From Streptomyces sp. CC0208 (lineage in GTDB: Bacteria > Actinomycetota > Actinomycetes > Streptomycetales > Streptomycetaceae): a stretch of 64,000 nt of DNA. The stretch covers positions 8,494,001 to 8,558,000 of the forward strand of contig NZ_CP031969.1 of the NCBI RefSeq assembly GCF_003443735.1, given 5' to 3'. The translations under genes and the position numbers were made by a program. This document shows positions 29,134 to 38,142 of this stretch, one piece after another. The notes under the pieces are model-generated. The model was given only the letters and a program-made list of their open reading frames with translations. It was not told where the DNA came from and did no database searches. Position 1 is the stretch's first letter. Every line of letters starts with the position of its first letter.

Positions 29134-31479
29134 ATGGTGCACGGCTCTGCTGCGGCGATCGTCGATACCCGAGGTGTGGTGCGGGGCTGGAGCGAGGGCG
29201 CCCGCCAACTGACGGGATACCCGGCCGACGAGGTCGTGGGCCGCCCGGCCCGCGACCTGCTCACCGAGGTCCCGTCGGCCGATGCCGTCGCGGATCTGGT
29301 CGGCACCGTCGTGCTGCGCCGCCACGACGGCTCGTCCGTCGCGCTGCTGCTCACCGCCTGTGCCGTGCTCGGTGAGGACGGAGAACGCTCCGGCTACATG
29401 ATCACCGCCGAGGCCCCCGGTGGCCCCGAACCGACCCTGGCGGGCCAGGCCTTCCAGCAGGCGTCCCTGGCCATGTCGGTCTTCGACGCGCGTCAGCACT
29501 ACCTGCGGCTGAACGACACGGCCTGCCGGATCATGGGCGTACCGCAGGAGGCGCTGCTGGGGCAGCACTTCCCGGAGAGCGTGGAGGACCACTCGGCGCA
29601 TCGCGGCTGGCTTGCCCATCTGCGCCAGGTCGTCGACACCGGCCGTCCGGTCCGCTACGAGAGCTTCACCGGGGCTCCCGCGCTGAACCGGGAGCACGCC
29701 TGGACCACCGACATGTGGCCCCTGCGGGACGGCGACGGTGAGGTCCACGCAGTGGCCATCGCGTCGTTCGACAGCACCGAGCAGTACTGGGCCCGGCAGC
29801 GACTCCTCCTGCTCAACGAGGCCGCGGCCACCATCGGCACCACTCTCGACGTGGTGCGCACCGCCGAGGAACTCGTCGGGCTTCTCGTGCCCCGCTACGC
29901 CGACTTCGCCAGCGTCGACCTCCTCGAATGGGTCCTCGGCGCGGACGAACCGCACACCCTCCCGGAAGGCGACATCGCTCTGCGCCGCGTCGCCCACGGC
30001 TCCGGCCACGAGGGCACCCCGGAGGCCGCCGTCCACCTAGGTGAGAAGGACATCTACCACGCCTCCTCCCCACCCGCGCGGGCGGTGCGGGAGGGGCGGG
30101 CCGCCCTCAGCCAGGCAGGCGAGCCCGACTTCATGCGCTGGGTCGCCGAGCGCAACTCCCGCGCCCCGGCCGGCAGCTCCTACCGCAAGGGCGTCCACTC
30201 CCTGCTCGCCGTGCCGCTCAGGGCCCGCGGCACCACCCTCGGAGTCGCGGTCGCCGTCCGTATCGCCCACCCCGACGACTTCGGCGGCGACGACGCCGTC
30301 CTCGGCGAGGAACTCGCCAGCCGGGCCGCCGTCTGCATCGACAACGCCCGCCGCTTCGCCCGTGAGCGCACCACCGCCCTCGCCCTGCAGAACAGCCTGC
30401 TGCCGCGCGGCCTGCCCGGACAGGCCGTGGTCGAGGTCGCCCACCGCTATCTGCCCTGCGGCTCGCTCGCCGGCATCGGCGGCGACTGGTTCGACGTCAT
30501 CCCGCTCTCCGGCAGCCGCGTCGCCCTTGTCGTCGGCGACGTCGTCGGACACGGCATCCCGTCCTCGGCGACCATGGGCCGCCTGTGCACGGCGGTGCGC
30601 ACCCTCGCCGACGTCGACCTGCCGCCCGACGAGCTCCTCACCCACCTCGACGACCTGGTCACCCACCTCGCCTCGGACGACCGCGACGCCGAGGCCGCCG
30701 AACTGGGCGCCACCTGCCTCTACGCCGTCTACGACCCCGTCTCGCGCCGCCTCACCACGGCCGCCGCCGGCCACCCGCCGCCCGCCGTCGTCCTGCCCGA
30801 CGGCACCGTGAACCTCGTCCCCCTGAGCGCGGGGCCTCCGCTCGGCGTCGGCGGACTGCCCTTCGAGGCCACGGAGATCGAACTGCCCGAGGGAGCCGTC
30901 GTCGCCCTCTACACCGACGGGCTCATCGAGGACCGGGACCGCGACGTCGACCACGCCACCGAGGAACTGTGCCGCGCGCTCACCGCGAGGACCGAGACCC
31001 TCGATGACCTGTGCGATACGGTCCTGAAGGCCGTACTGCCCGAAGAACCCGGCGACGACGTGGCCCTGCTGCTGGCCCGGACCCGGGCTCTCGGCGCGGA
31101 CCGGGTCGCCACCTGGGACGTCGAACCCGACCCCGCGCACGTGGCCGCGACCCGACAGGCCGCCACCGAGCAACTGGCCGCCTGGGGACTGGAGGAAGCC
31201 TCCTTCGTCACCGAACTCGTCGTCAGTGAACTGGTCACCAACGCCATCCGCTACGGCGAACCGCCCATCCAGCTGCGCCTGATCCGGGACCGCACCCTCA
31301 TCTGCGAGGTCTTCGACGGCAGTTCCACCTCACCGCACCTGCGGCGCGCCCACGTCTTCGACGAGGGCGGCCGCGGGCTGTTGCTGGTCGCCCAGCTCAC
31401 CCAGCGCTGGGGGAGCAGGCAGACCGGCAGCGGCAAGACGATCTGGGCCGAACAGTCCCTGGAACCGCCTGACTTCTGA
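29134..31479 (+). CDS. PAS-PAS-GAF-SpoIIE phosphatase with C-terminal ATPase domain
   Basis: 781-aa stress-signalling protein. Order: PAS 1 (about 1-95), PAS 2 (about 108-220), GAF (about 230-410), PP2C/SpoIIE phosphatase (about 420-650, metal motifs GGDWFD at 449, GDVVGHG at 468, TDGLIED near 595) and an HATPase_c domain (about 680-775, N box ELVTNAIRYGE). It can both dephosphorylate anti-anti-sigma factors and possibly act as an anti-sigma kinase. Streptomyces has dozens of these; the signal and sigma partner are unknown. Starts 75 bases after the peroxiredoxin, so a redox link is possible. Confidence 0.92.
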   Translation: MVHGSAAAIVDTRGVVRGWSEGARQLTGYPADEVVGRPARDLLTEVPSADAVADLVGTVVLRRHDGSSVALLLTACAVLGEDGERSGYMITAEAPGGPEPTLAGQAFQQASLAMSVFDARQHYLRLNDTACRIMGVPQEALLGQHFPESVEDHSAHRGWLAHLRQVVDTGRPVRYESFTGAPALNREHAWTTDMWPLRDGDGEVHAVAIASFDSTEQYWARQRLLLLNEAAATIGTTLDVVRTAEELVGLLVPRYADFASVDLLEWVLGADEPHTLPEGDIALRRVAHGSGHEGTPEAAVHLGEKDIYHASSPPARAVREGRAALSQAGEPDFMRWVAERNSRAPAGSSYRKGVHSLLAVPLRARGTTLGVAVAVRIAHPDDFGGDDAVLGEELASRAAVCIDNARRFARERTTALALQNSLLPRGLPGQAVVEVAHRYLPCGSLAGIGGDWFDVIPLSGSRVALVVGDVVGHGIPSSATMGRLCTAVRTLADVDLPPDELLTHLDDLVTHLASDDRDAEAAELGATCLYAVYDPVSRRLTTAAAGHPPPAVVLPDGTVNLVPLSAGPPLGVGGLPFEATEIELPEGAVVALYTDGLIEDRDRDVDHATEELCRALTARTETLDDLCDTVLKAVLPEEPGDDVALLLARTRALGADRVATWDVEPDPAHVAATRQAATEQLAAWGLEEASFVTELVVSELVTNAIRYGEPPIQLRLIRDRTLICEVFDGSSTSPHLRRAHVFDEGGRGLLLVAQLTQRWGSRQTGSGKTIWAEQSLEPPDF

Positions 31480-31488
31480 TCGCCGCGC

Positions 31489-31923
31489 TCACTGGAAGGA
31501 GCAGCCGGGGTTCGGCACGTCCTCCGAGTACGGCGAGCCGTGCGGGAGGACGTACAGCACCTCCAGGACGAGCGGGGTGTCCCCTTCGTTGCGGCCGAGA
31601 TGGACGTCGCCGGGTCCGCCCGGCTCGCGCACCACGGTGCCCTGCCGGTAGACGCCGTCACTGGCGCAGTCGGAGTGGTAGTGACTGAGGGTGCCCTGCT
31701 TGACGTACCCGTAGACGGGTCCGTCGTGGTAGTGCCAGCCGGTCGCCTGGCCCGGCGGGACGGTGATCTCTCTGAGGACGTAGTCGGTGTCGCCCACCGT
31801 CTTCTGGGCGATCAGCGTGCCGACCACGCCGGGGCCGGGCGGGGTCGCCTGTGCGGCGCCGCCGGCGAAGACGGTGGCGGTGACGACCGCGCCGGATATG
31901 GCGGTACGGAGCGCGATGCGCAT
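31489..31923 (-). CDS. Secreted cupin-domain protein
   Basis: 144 aa with a Sec signal peptide ending at AQA (about residue 26) and a single cupin barrel: WHYHDGPVYGYV supplies metal-binding His residues and a later HLGRNEGDTPLVLEVLYV completes the barrel. Likely an extracellular small-molecule-binding or metal protein; substrate unknown. ATG 31923 is right behind a perfect AGGAGG; an ATG seven codons upstream would lack this. Converges on the phosphatase gene. Confidence 0.85.
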   Translation of the reverse strand: MRIALRTAISGAVVTATVFAGGAAQATPPGPGVVGTLIAQKTVGDTDYVLREITVPPGQATGWHYHDGPVYGYVKQGTLSHYHSDCASDGVYRQGTVVREPGGPGDVHLGRNEGDTPLVLEVLYVLPHGSPYSEDVPNPGCSFQ

Positions 31924-32035
31924 ACGGAAGGCCTCCTGGCTCATGAGCGTGAGCGACGACGTGTCGCGGTGGACGTCGTTGTGAACATAGAGGCCCGCAC
32001 GGGTGGCCGGCGCGGTGTTCGGCGGATCTTCCCGC

Positions 32036-32620
32036 TCAGTTCTCCTCGGCGGCGACCTGCGCCAGGGTCCGGCCGGTCCGGACCGAGCGTGCTCGGCGCG
32101 GATCCGGCGTGCCGTGCCCGCGCGCCGCCCGTCCCTCGGCGGTCTTCACCAGCAGCCAGTTGTCCGCACGGAAGCGGGTGAGTGCGTACTGGCCGCGCAG
32201 CTTCGTCCCGTGCAGCCGGAAGGTGGCGTGCCCGCGCTCCAGCGACTCGGCGAAGTCGACGGGACGCCCCTGGCGGTCGTGGCTCAGGGGTTCGTAGGTG
32301 CCGCGGTCCCAGACGATCACCGTGCCGCCGCCGTACTCGCCCTCGGGGATCACGCCCTCGAATTCCTCGTATTCCAGCGGATGGTCCTCCGTGGGCACGG
32401 CGAGGCGTTTGTCCTTGGGCACGTCGGAGGGCCCCTTCGGGATCGACCAGGACTTCAGCACGTCGCCGACCTGGAGCCGGAAGTCGAAGTGCATCGTGCT
32501 CGCGTCGTGGATCTGCACGACGAACCGGGGCGCGGCACCCCTGGGGGCCTGCCGCCCTTCCGGCTCACGGGTCCGTCCGAAGTCCCGCTTGCCGTGGTAG
32601 TCCCTCAGCCGCTCACTCAC
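32036..32620 (-). CDS. Stand-alone LigD-type 3'-phosphoesterase
   Basis: 194 aa matching the PE module of bacterial LigD: RFVVQIHDASTMHFDFRLQ carries the HxDxR-type metal site, then KSWSIPKGPS, DHPLEYEEFEGVIPEGEYGG and WDRG. PE domains trim 3' ribonucleotides and phosphates during end joining. Here the module is separate from ligase and polymerase; a ligase module is encoded at 19969-20982. GTG 32620 follows AAAGGAG. Confidence 0.92.
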   Translation of the reverse strand: MSERLRDYHGKRDFGRTREPEGRQAPRGAAPRFVVQIHDASTMHFDFRLQVGDVLKSWSIPKGPSDVPKDKRLAVPTEDHPLEYEEFEGVIPEGEYGGGTVIVWDRGTYEPLSHDRQGRPVDFAESLERGHATFRLHGTKLRGQYALTRFRADNWLLVKTAEGRAARGHGTPDPRRARSVRTGRTLAQVAAEEN

Positions 32621-32662
32621 CTGAGGCTCCTTTCGGAGCCTCCCGGGTACCCCTCCGGGTGT

Positions 32663-33493
32663 TCAGAACTCCTCGTGCACCTCAGGGTCCCCGCCGAGGC
32701 GCCGGTGCTCACGGTCGCCGATCGCGGCCATTTCGGCCTCGCTCAGCTCGAAGCCGAACACGTCGAGGTTGGCGCGCTGCCGCTCGGGGTCACCGGACTT
32801 CGGGATGGGCAGGGCGCCGAGCTGGACGTGCCAGCGCAGGATCACCTGGCCGGGCGTGACCCCGTGCGCCTCGGCGGCGCTCGCCACGGCCGGGTCGTCC
32901 AGGAGGTCCGAGCCCCGGCCCAGCGGGCTCCAGCTCTCGGTGACGATGCCCTTGCCGGCGTGGAAGGCGCGCAGCTCGTCCTGCGGGAGCAAGGGGTGCA
33001 GCTCGATCTGGTTGACGGACGGCAGGACCCCGGTCTCCTTCTCCAGCCGCTCGATGTGCGAGGGGGTGAAGTTGGAGACCCCGATGGACCGTACGAGGCC
33101 GTCCTCGCGGAGTTTGATCATGGCCTTCCACGAGTCGACGTACTTGTCGACGCGCGGGAGCGGCCAGTGGATCAGATACAGGTCCACGTACTCCACCCCG
33201 AGACGGGCGCGGGACTCCTCGAAGGAGGCCAGGGTCTCCTCGTAGCCGTGATGCCGGCCGGGCAGCTTGGTCGTCACGAGGATCTCCTCGCGCGGCACGC
33301 CGGCGGCGGCCACACCGCGGCCGACACCGGTCTCGTTGCGGTAGTTCGTCGCCGTGTCGACGAGCCGGTAGCCGCTCTCCAGGGCGGCGGCGACGGCCCG
33401 CTCCGCCTCGGCGTCGTCCATCGGCCAGGTGCCCAGACCGAGTGCGGGGATCCTCGTACCGTCGTTGAGCGGATGCGTCGGGATGCTGATCAC
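32663..33493 (-). CDS. Aldo/keto reductase
   Basis: 276-aa TIM-barrel NADPH reductase of the 2,5-diketogluconate-reductase-like group. The catalytic tetrad is visible: Asp46 and Tyr51 in VDTATNY, Lys76 in TTKLPG, His109 in LYLIHW; the NADPH-binding IPKS is near the C-terminus. Substrate unknown. GTG 33493 is chosen after AAGGGAAGG. Same strand as the phosphoesterase (42-base gap) and divergent from the LacI gene. Confidence 0.92.
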   Translation of the reverse strand: MISIPTHPLNDGTRIPALGLGTWPMDDAEAERAVAAALESGYRLVDTATNYRNETGVGRGVAAAGVPREEILVTTKLPGRHHGYEETLASFEESRARLGVEYVDLYLIHWPLPRVDKYVDSWKAMIKLREDGLVRSIGVSNFTPSHIERLEKETGVLPSVNQIELHPLLPQDELRAFHAGKGIVTESWSPLGRGSDLLDDPAVASAAEAHGVTPGQVILRWHVQLGALPIPKSGDPERQRANLDVFGFELSEAEMAAIGDREHRRLGGDPEVHEEF

Positions 33494-33588
33494 GTGCGGA
33501 CCTTCCCTTGACTGTGTCGTCCCCCCAGCCTCACGGATAGGGTGAGCAATGATCAACCGGACGGGCGGGGACGAGGTCGGCGGACGGC

Positions 33589-34653
33589 ATGGACGGCACC
33601 GAGGAGAAGCGGTCGGCGGGATCCGGGCGTCCCACGTCGCGGGACGTCGCCCGGCTCGCCGGCGTGTCGCACACCGCCGTCTCCTTCGTGTTCAACGGCC
33701 GCGCCGAGGGCAACCTCTCGCCCGCCACCCAGGAACGCATCCGGCAGGCGGCCGCCCAGCTCGGCTACCGCCCCGACCCCGTCGCGCGCGGCCTGCGCAG
33801 CCGCCGTACGGCCGTGATCGGCCTGGTCACCGACGAGATCGCCTCCTCGCCCTTCGCCGGCCGGCTGCTGCGCGGCGCCATGGAGACGGCCTGGGACAGC
33901 GACCACCTCGTCCTCACCGTCGACTCCGGCGGCGACCGCGCCAAGGAGGACGCGGCCGTCGCCGAACTCCTCGACCGGCGCGTCGACGGGATCATCTACG
34001 CGGCCATGTCCCTGCGCCGCGTCCGCGTCCCCGAAGGGCTGCACCGCACCCACTCGGTCCTCGCCAACTGCCTGCCCGAGGACGACTCCCTGCCCTGCGT
34101 GGTCCCCGCCGAGCGGGCCGGAGGCCGTACGGCGGCCCGGTTGCTCCTGGACCAGGGGCACCGCAGGATCGCGCTGGTCGGCGGGGAGCAGGACATCGCC
34201 TCCGTCGAACGGCTCCGTGGCTTCAGGGACGCCCTGCGCGCGGAGGGCGTCAACCTGCCCAAGGAGTGGGTGGTGCGCACCGGCGGCGAGATCTCCAGCG
34301 GCTACCAGGGCGCGACCCGCCTGCTCGACGGTGTCCCCGCCGAGCAGCGCCCGACCGGGATCTTCTGCTACAACGACCGGGTCGCGGCGGGCGCCCTGCA
34401 CTGCGCGGCACGTCTCGGCATCACGGTGCCCGGCGAACTGTCCGTGGTGGGCTACGACGACCAGGAGCACATGGCCGCCCATCTGTTCCCGCCCCTCACC
34501 ACCGTCGCGCTGCCGCACCGGGAGATGGGAGAGACCGCCACCCGTCTCCTCCTCGACGCCATCGACACCGGCCGCACCCCGCCGCCCACCGTGCGGCGCC
34601 TCGCCTGCCCGGTGGTCGGCCGCGGCTCGGTGGGTCCAGCGCCGACGGGGTGA
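33589..34653 (+). CDS. LacI-family sugar repressor
   Basis: 354 aa: N-terminal helix-turn-helix (TSRDVARLAGVSHTAVSFVFNG) plus hinge helix, then a periplasmic-binding-protein-like sugar domain. It lies next to, and converges on, the GH32/ABC operon, so it most likely represses it through the CpG-centred operator at 39558. Inducer probably a fructose-containing sugar. Confidence 0.9.
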   Translation: MDGTEEKRSAGSGRPTSRDVARLAGVSHTAVSFVFNGRAEGNLSPATQERIRQAAAQLGYRPDPVARGLRSRRTAVIGLVTDEIASSPFAGRLLRGAMETAWDSDHLVLTVDSGGDRAKEDAAVAELLDRRVDGIIYAAMSLRRVRVPEGLHRTHSVLANCLPEDDSLPCVVPAERAGGRTAARLLLDQGHRRIALVGGEQDIASVERLRGFRDALRAEGVNLPKEWVVRTGGEISSGYQGATRLLDGVPAEQRPTGIFCYNDRVAAGALHCAARLGITVPGELSVVGYDDQEHMAAHLFPPLTTVALPHREMGETATRLLLDAIDTGRTPPPTVRRLACPVVGRGSVGPAPTG

Positions 34654-34931
34654 GGGCGGGAGGGGCGGGCTGCTGCGGGGGAGACGGTGAGCCGCGACCG
34701 GTGCGGTCCGTCAACACGGGGGGGTCCTGGCTGTGCCACACCGCCCGGGCGGTCCGGGTGGGTTCGTGTCGTGCGGACTCGCCGTCAGGCGGGCTGGGTG
34801 GGCCCGGGGGCAGTTCCTCGGCGTGTCAGGTGGGAGACGGGTACGTGTCCCGGTCGGGAGATCTGTGGCGCGCGACCACGCCCACGAGCAGCCCGCCTGT
34901 GCTCATCCCGCACATCCTCCCGGCCGGGTCC
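34654..34931. other. Convergent spacer between lacI and GH32 genes
   Basis: 278 bases with no gene. It holds a 14-bp perfect palindrome, ACCGCCCGGGCGGT at 34740-34753, that could act as part of a terminator. Nothing else is recognised. Confidence 0.5.
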
Positions 34932-36299
34932 TCAAGCCTCGGGCACGAGAGGCCGGCACTCCACCTCGATTCCGTCCCCCGACACGGTCAGCTCGGCGGT
35001 GTCCCCGGGGCGCCGGTACACCCGCTCGGTGACCGTCGCCCGTTCCCCGGCGAAGAGTTCGAGCAGGGAGCCGTCGACGAGGACGCGCACGGTCAGTGGT
35101 CCTTCGGGGAGTCGCACGACCAGTGGAGCCGATCCGTCGGACCGCGACCGGGGCCACCCCGAGCGGTCCAGCGTCACCGTGCCCGCCGCGGGATCCAGCC
35201 GCACCGTGAGCTCGGCTCCCGAGGCCGCCCGCAGCAGGCTCACGGTGGCGGGCGATCGCGCGGTCACCGTCAGGTCGTACGCGTCGGGGAGCGGTCCCGG
35301 CCCCAACAGGGCGGTGGAGCGTAGCAGTTCGAGCTCCGGCGCCGGCGTCACCCGCAGTGAGCCGTCCTCGTGCACGTCCACGACTCGGGGCGCCGTGAGG
35401 ACCCCGGCCCAGCCCGCCCGGTCGACATCCTGCTGCGGACGTGCCTCCCAGGACCAGCCCCACAGCAACGCCCGGTCCCGCTCGGTGTCCTGGAGGACGG
35501 AGGGGGCGTAGAAGTCACGGCCATGGTCGAGGCGGCCGCCGTGCCGGGGGACGAACCTCGGTTCGCCGCCCGGCAGTTGGGTCAGCCGGCCCGTCACATA
35601 CGCCGTCCCCCGCGGGTCGCCGTCCCACAGCGCCACCGCCAGCAGCCACTCGCCCCCGGGCGTCCGCGCCAGCTGCGGGCACTCCCACCCCGTCGCCCCC
35701 GGCCCGAAGGCCTCGGCCGTCAGCGGATCCCGGCCCTCCAGCAACACCCCGGCGAACCGCCAGTCGTGGAGGTCCTCGCAGTCGTACACCAGCACCGACG
35801 GTGTGCCGTCCGCGTGCCCGGCGCCCACCAGCGCCCAACGCCGTCCGCCGAAGCGGAAGACGAACGGGTCACGGAACATCGTCACGTCCAGGCCCGCCGG
35901 CGGATCGGACACCACCGGTACCGGGAGCGGCTTCCACGCCACGAGATCGTCGTCCTCAGCCACCGCGAGGCAGATCGAGCCCAGTCCCGAGTGGGTGCGG
36001 TCCACCCCCGTGTACACGGCCGTCGGCACCCCGTCGTCGTCCACCACGCACCCCGACCAGCAGCCCGCCTCGTCCGGGCCGCCGGGCGTCGGGGTGAGCG
36101 CGATCGGATGGTGCTCCCAGTGGGCGAGGTCGGGGCTGGAGGCATGGCCCCAGTGGACATTCGCGTGCACCGGGGCATCCGGGTTGTGCTGGTAGAAGAG
36201 GTGGTAGCGGCCGCGCCAACGGAAGGGGCCGTTCGGGTCGTTGATCCAGTGGACGGGGGGACGGACCCGGAAACGCGGGGCGTCGGGGTCAGGGCTCAA
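34932..36299 (-). CDS. GH32 fructan/sucrose hydrolase
   Basis: Hydrolyses beta-fructosides such as sucrose, fructo-oligosaccharides or levan fragments. 455 aa with the three GH32 signatures: nucleophile Asp21 in HWINDPNG, transition-state Asp144 in FRDP and acid Glu206 in WECPQ, then a C-terminal beta-sandwich. No signal peptide, so it acts on sugar already imported by the adjoining ABC system. Start is TTG 36299, overlapping the permease stop (TTGA) with AGGAG upstream. Last gene of the operon. Confidence 0.93.
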   Translation of the reverse strand: MSPDPDAPRFRVRPPVHWINDPNGPFRWRGRYHLFYQHNPDAPVHANVHWGHASSPDLAHWEHHPIALTPTPGGPDEAGCWSGCVVDDDGVPTAVYTGVDRTHSGLGSICLAVAEDDDLVAWKPLPVPVVSDPPAGLDVTMFRDPFVFRFGGRRWALVGAGHADGTPSVLVYDCEDLHDWRFAGVLLEGRDPLTAEAFGPGATGWECPQLARTPGGEWLLAVALWDGDPRGTAYVTGRLTQLPGGEPRFVPRHGGRLDHGRDFYAPSVLQDTERDRALLWGWSWEARPQQDVDRAGWAGVLTAPRVVDVHEDGSLRVTPAPELELLRSTALLGPGPLPDAYDLTVTARSPATVSLLRAASGAELTVRLDPAAGTVTLDRSGWPRSRSDGSAPLVVRLPEGPLTVRVLVDGSLLELFAGERATVTERVYRRPGDTAELTVSGDGIEVECRPLVPEA

Positions 36300-37189
36300 C
36301 GGTTGACTCCTGCGGAGGTGATGCCCTCGCGGAGAGGGCGCTGGCCGACGAGGAACACGGCCACGGCGGGGATCATGGAGAGCACGACACCGGCGAGAAC
36401 CACCGAGATGGAGCCGGTGCCGAGGTTGCCCTGGAGCGAGACCAGGCCCAGCGGCAGGGTGTAGTTCTGTCCGGAGGTCTCCAGGATCAGCGGCCGGAAG
36501 AACTCGTTCCAGTGGTAGTTGAAGGCGAGGACGCCGACGATCGCGAGCCCGGGCGTGGCCAGTGGCGCGTACACGGACCGGAAGGTCCGCCAGGGCCCCG
36601 CGCCGTCCAGCATCGCCGCCTCGCCCAGGTCCTTCGGCATGCCCAGGAAGTACTGGCGCATGAGGAACGTGCCGAAGGCGGTGGGGAACGCCGGGATGAT
36701 GAGGCCGAGCAGGGTGTCGGTCAGGCTCAGCGACTTGAGCACGAGGAACACCGGCACGATCGTGACCTGCAGGGGGACCATCATGGTCGCGAGGACCAGG
36801 GCGAACAGCGACTTCTTGAAACGGAAGTCGAGCCGCGCGAACGCATACCCGGCGAGGCCCGCGGTGACCATCTGGCCGACCGCGATCAGGGCCGTCACCA
36901 GCGTGGAGTTGAGGGCGAGCAGCCACACGTCGATCTGGTCGAAGACCCCGCGGTAGGACTCGGCCGTGGGGTGCGTCGGGATGATCTTCGGGGGCAGGTC
37001 GAAGGACTCGGCCGGAGTGCGCAGGGACGTGGAGACCGTCCAGATGACCGGGCCGAGGGTCAGCAGCGCACAGGCCGCGAGGCCGGCGATCCGCGCCCAG
37101 GGGGCGAGCGAGTGCCGCGCACGGCTGATGGACAGGGGCGCGGGGCTGGTCTTCAGGGTCGCTTGGCTCAAGGGACTCACCCGGCTCAC
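36296..37189 (-). CDS. Sugar ABC transporter permease (MalG-type)
   Basis: 297-aa inner permease with about six membrane helices and the EAA loop EAAMLDGAGPWRTF. Pairs with the upstream MalF-type permease. GTG 37189 overlaps the previous stop (GTGA); GTG 37180 is an alternative. Like most actinobacterial sugar systems the operon has no ATPase gene and probably uses a shared MsiK. Confidence 0.92.
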   Translation of the reverse strand: MSRVSPLSQATLKTSPAPLSISRARHSLAPWARIAGLAACALLTLGPVIWTVSTSLRTPAESFDLPPKIIPTHPTAESYRGVFDQIDVWLLALNSTLVTALIAVGQMVTAGLAGYAFARLDFRFKKSLFALVLATMMVPLQVTIVPVFLVLKSLSLTDTLLGLIIPAFPTAFGTFLMRQYFLGMPKDLGEAAMLDGAGPWRTFRSVYAPLATPGLAIVGVLAFNYHWNEFFRPLILETSGQNYTLPLGLVSLQGNLGTGSISVVLAGVVLSMIPAVAVFLVGQRPLREGITSAGVNR

Positions 37190-38142
37190 TGGTAGTGGAC
37201 GAAACGCCGGCTGAGCCGGAACTGGAGGGCGGTGACCGCCATGATCAGCACGAACAGCAGCACGCCCACCGCGGACGCCTCGCCGAAGCGCAGCTGCTCG
37301 AACGCCGACTCGTAGATGACCATCACGACGGTCCGGGTGGAGTCGCCGGGCCCCCCGTTGGTCAGGACGTACGGCTGCTCGAAGACCTGGAGTGCGTTGA
37401 TGACCCCGACCACGGTCGCCACCAGCAGGGTCGGCGACAGCAGCGGCAGCGTCACGTGCAGGTGCTTGCGCAGCCCGGTCGCCCCGTCCAGGGAGGCGGC
37501 CTCGTGGATCTCCTTGGGAATGTTGTTCAGGCCGCCCACGAACAGCAGGAACGAGAACCCGAACTGCTGCCAGACGTAGACCAGGATCACCGCCGCCATC
37601 GCCGAGTTCTCCGACGTCAGCCACGGCACCGGGGCTATCCCGACCTGCCCGAGCACCCAGTTGACGACTCCGAAGTCCTGGTTGAAGAGGTACTTCATCA
37701 CCACCGAGATCGACGCCGCCGACAGCACCAGCGGGAAGAAGAACGCCGACCGGAACACCGAGCGCAGCCACATGGGCATCCGCCGGTTCACCGCGAGCGC
37801 CAGGACCAGGGCGATCAGGAGCTGGAGGGCCACCGCGAGCACCATGAAGACGAGCGTGTTGCGGAAGGAGACCAGGACGGTCGAATCGGTGAAGACCTCA
37901 CGGTAGTTGGCGGTCCCGGCCCAGCTCGGCGAGTCGATCACGTTCCAGTGGAAGAGGCTCAGCACGACCGAGCCGACGATCGGTACGACCGTGAAGACCA
38001 CGATGCCGACGATGGTGGGCGCCAGGAACAGTGTGGCCAGCAGCCGGGTGCCACGGTCACGGACCGACGGCTGTGCGGCTCCGGTGACGGGCGCGGCTGC
38101 GGGCCGTGAGGGTCGTACCGCGGGAATCTGAGTGTTCGTCAT
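37186..38142 (-). CDS. Sugar ABC transporter permease (MalF-type)
   Basis: 318-aa membrane protein with about six helices and the EAA loop HEAASLDGATGLRKHLHVTLP. It starts at ATG 38142, overlapping the binding-protein stop, and ends overlapping the next permease: a fully coupled import cassette. Confidence 0.93.
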   Translation of the reverse strand: MTNTQIPAVRPSRPAAAPVTGAAQPSVRDRGTRLLATLFLAPTIVGIVVFTVVPIVGSVVLSLFHWNVIDSPSWAGTANYREVFTDSTVLVSFRNTLVFMVLAVALQLLIALVLALAVNRRMPMWLRSVFRSAFFFPLVLSAASISVVMKYLFNQDFGVVNWVLGQVGIAPVPWLTSENSAMAAVILVYVWQQFGFSFLLFVGGLNNIPKEIHEAASLDGATGLRKHLHVTLPLLSPTLLVATVVGVINALQVFEQPYVLTNGGPGDSTRTVVMVIYESAFEQLRFGEASAVGVLLFVLIMAVTALQFRLSRRFVHYQ

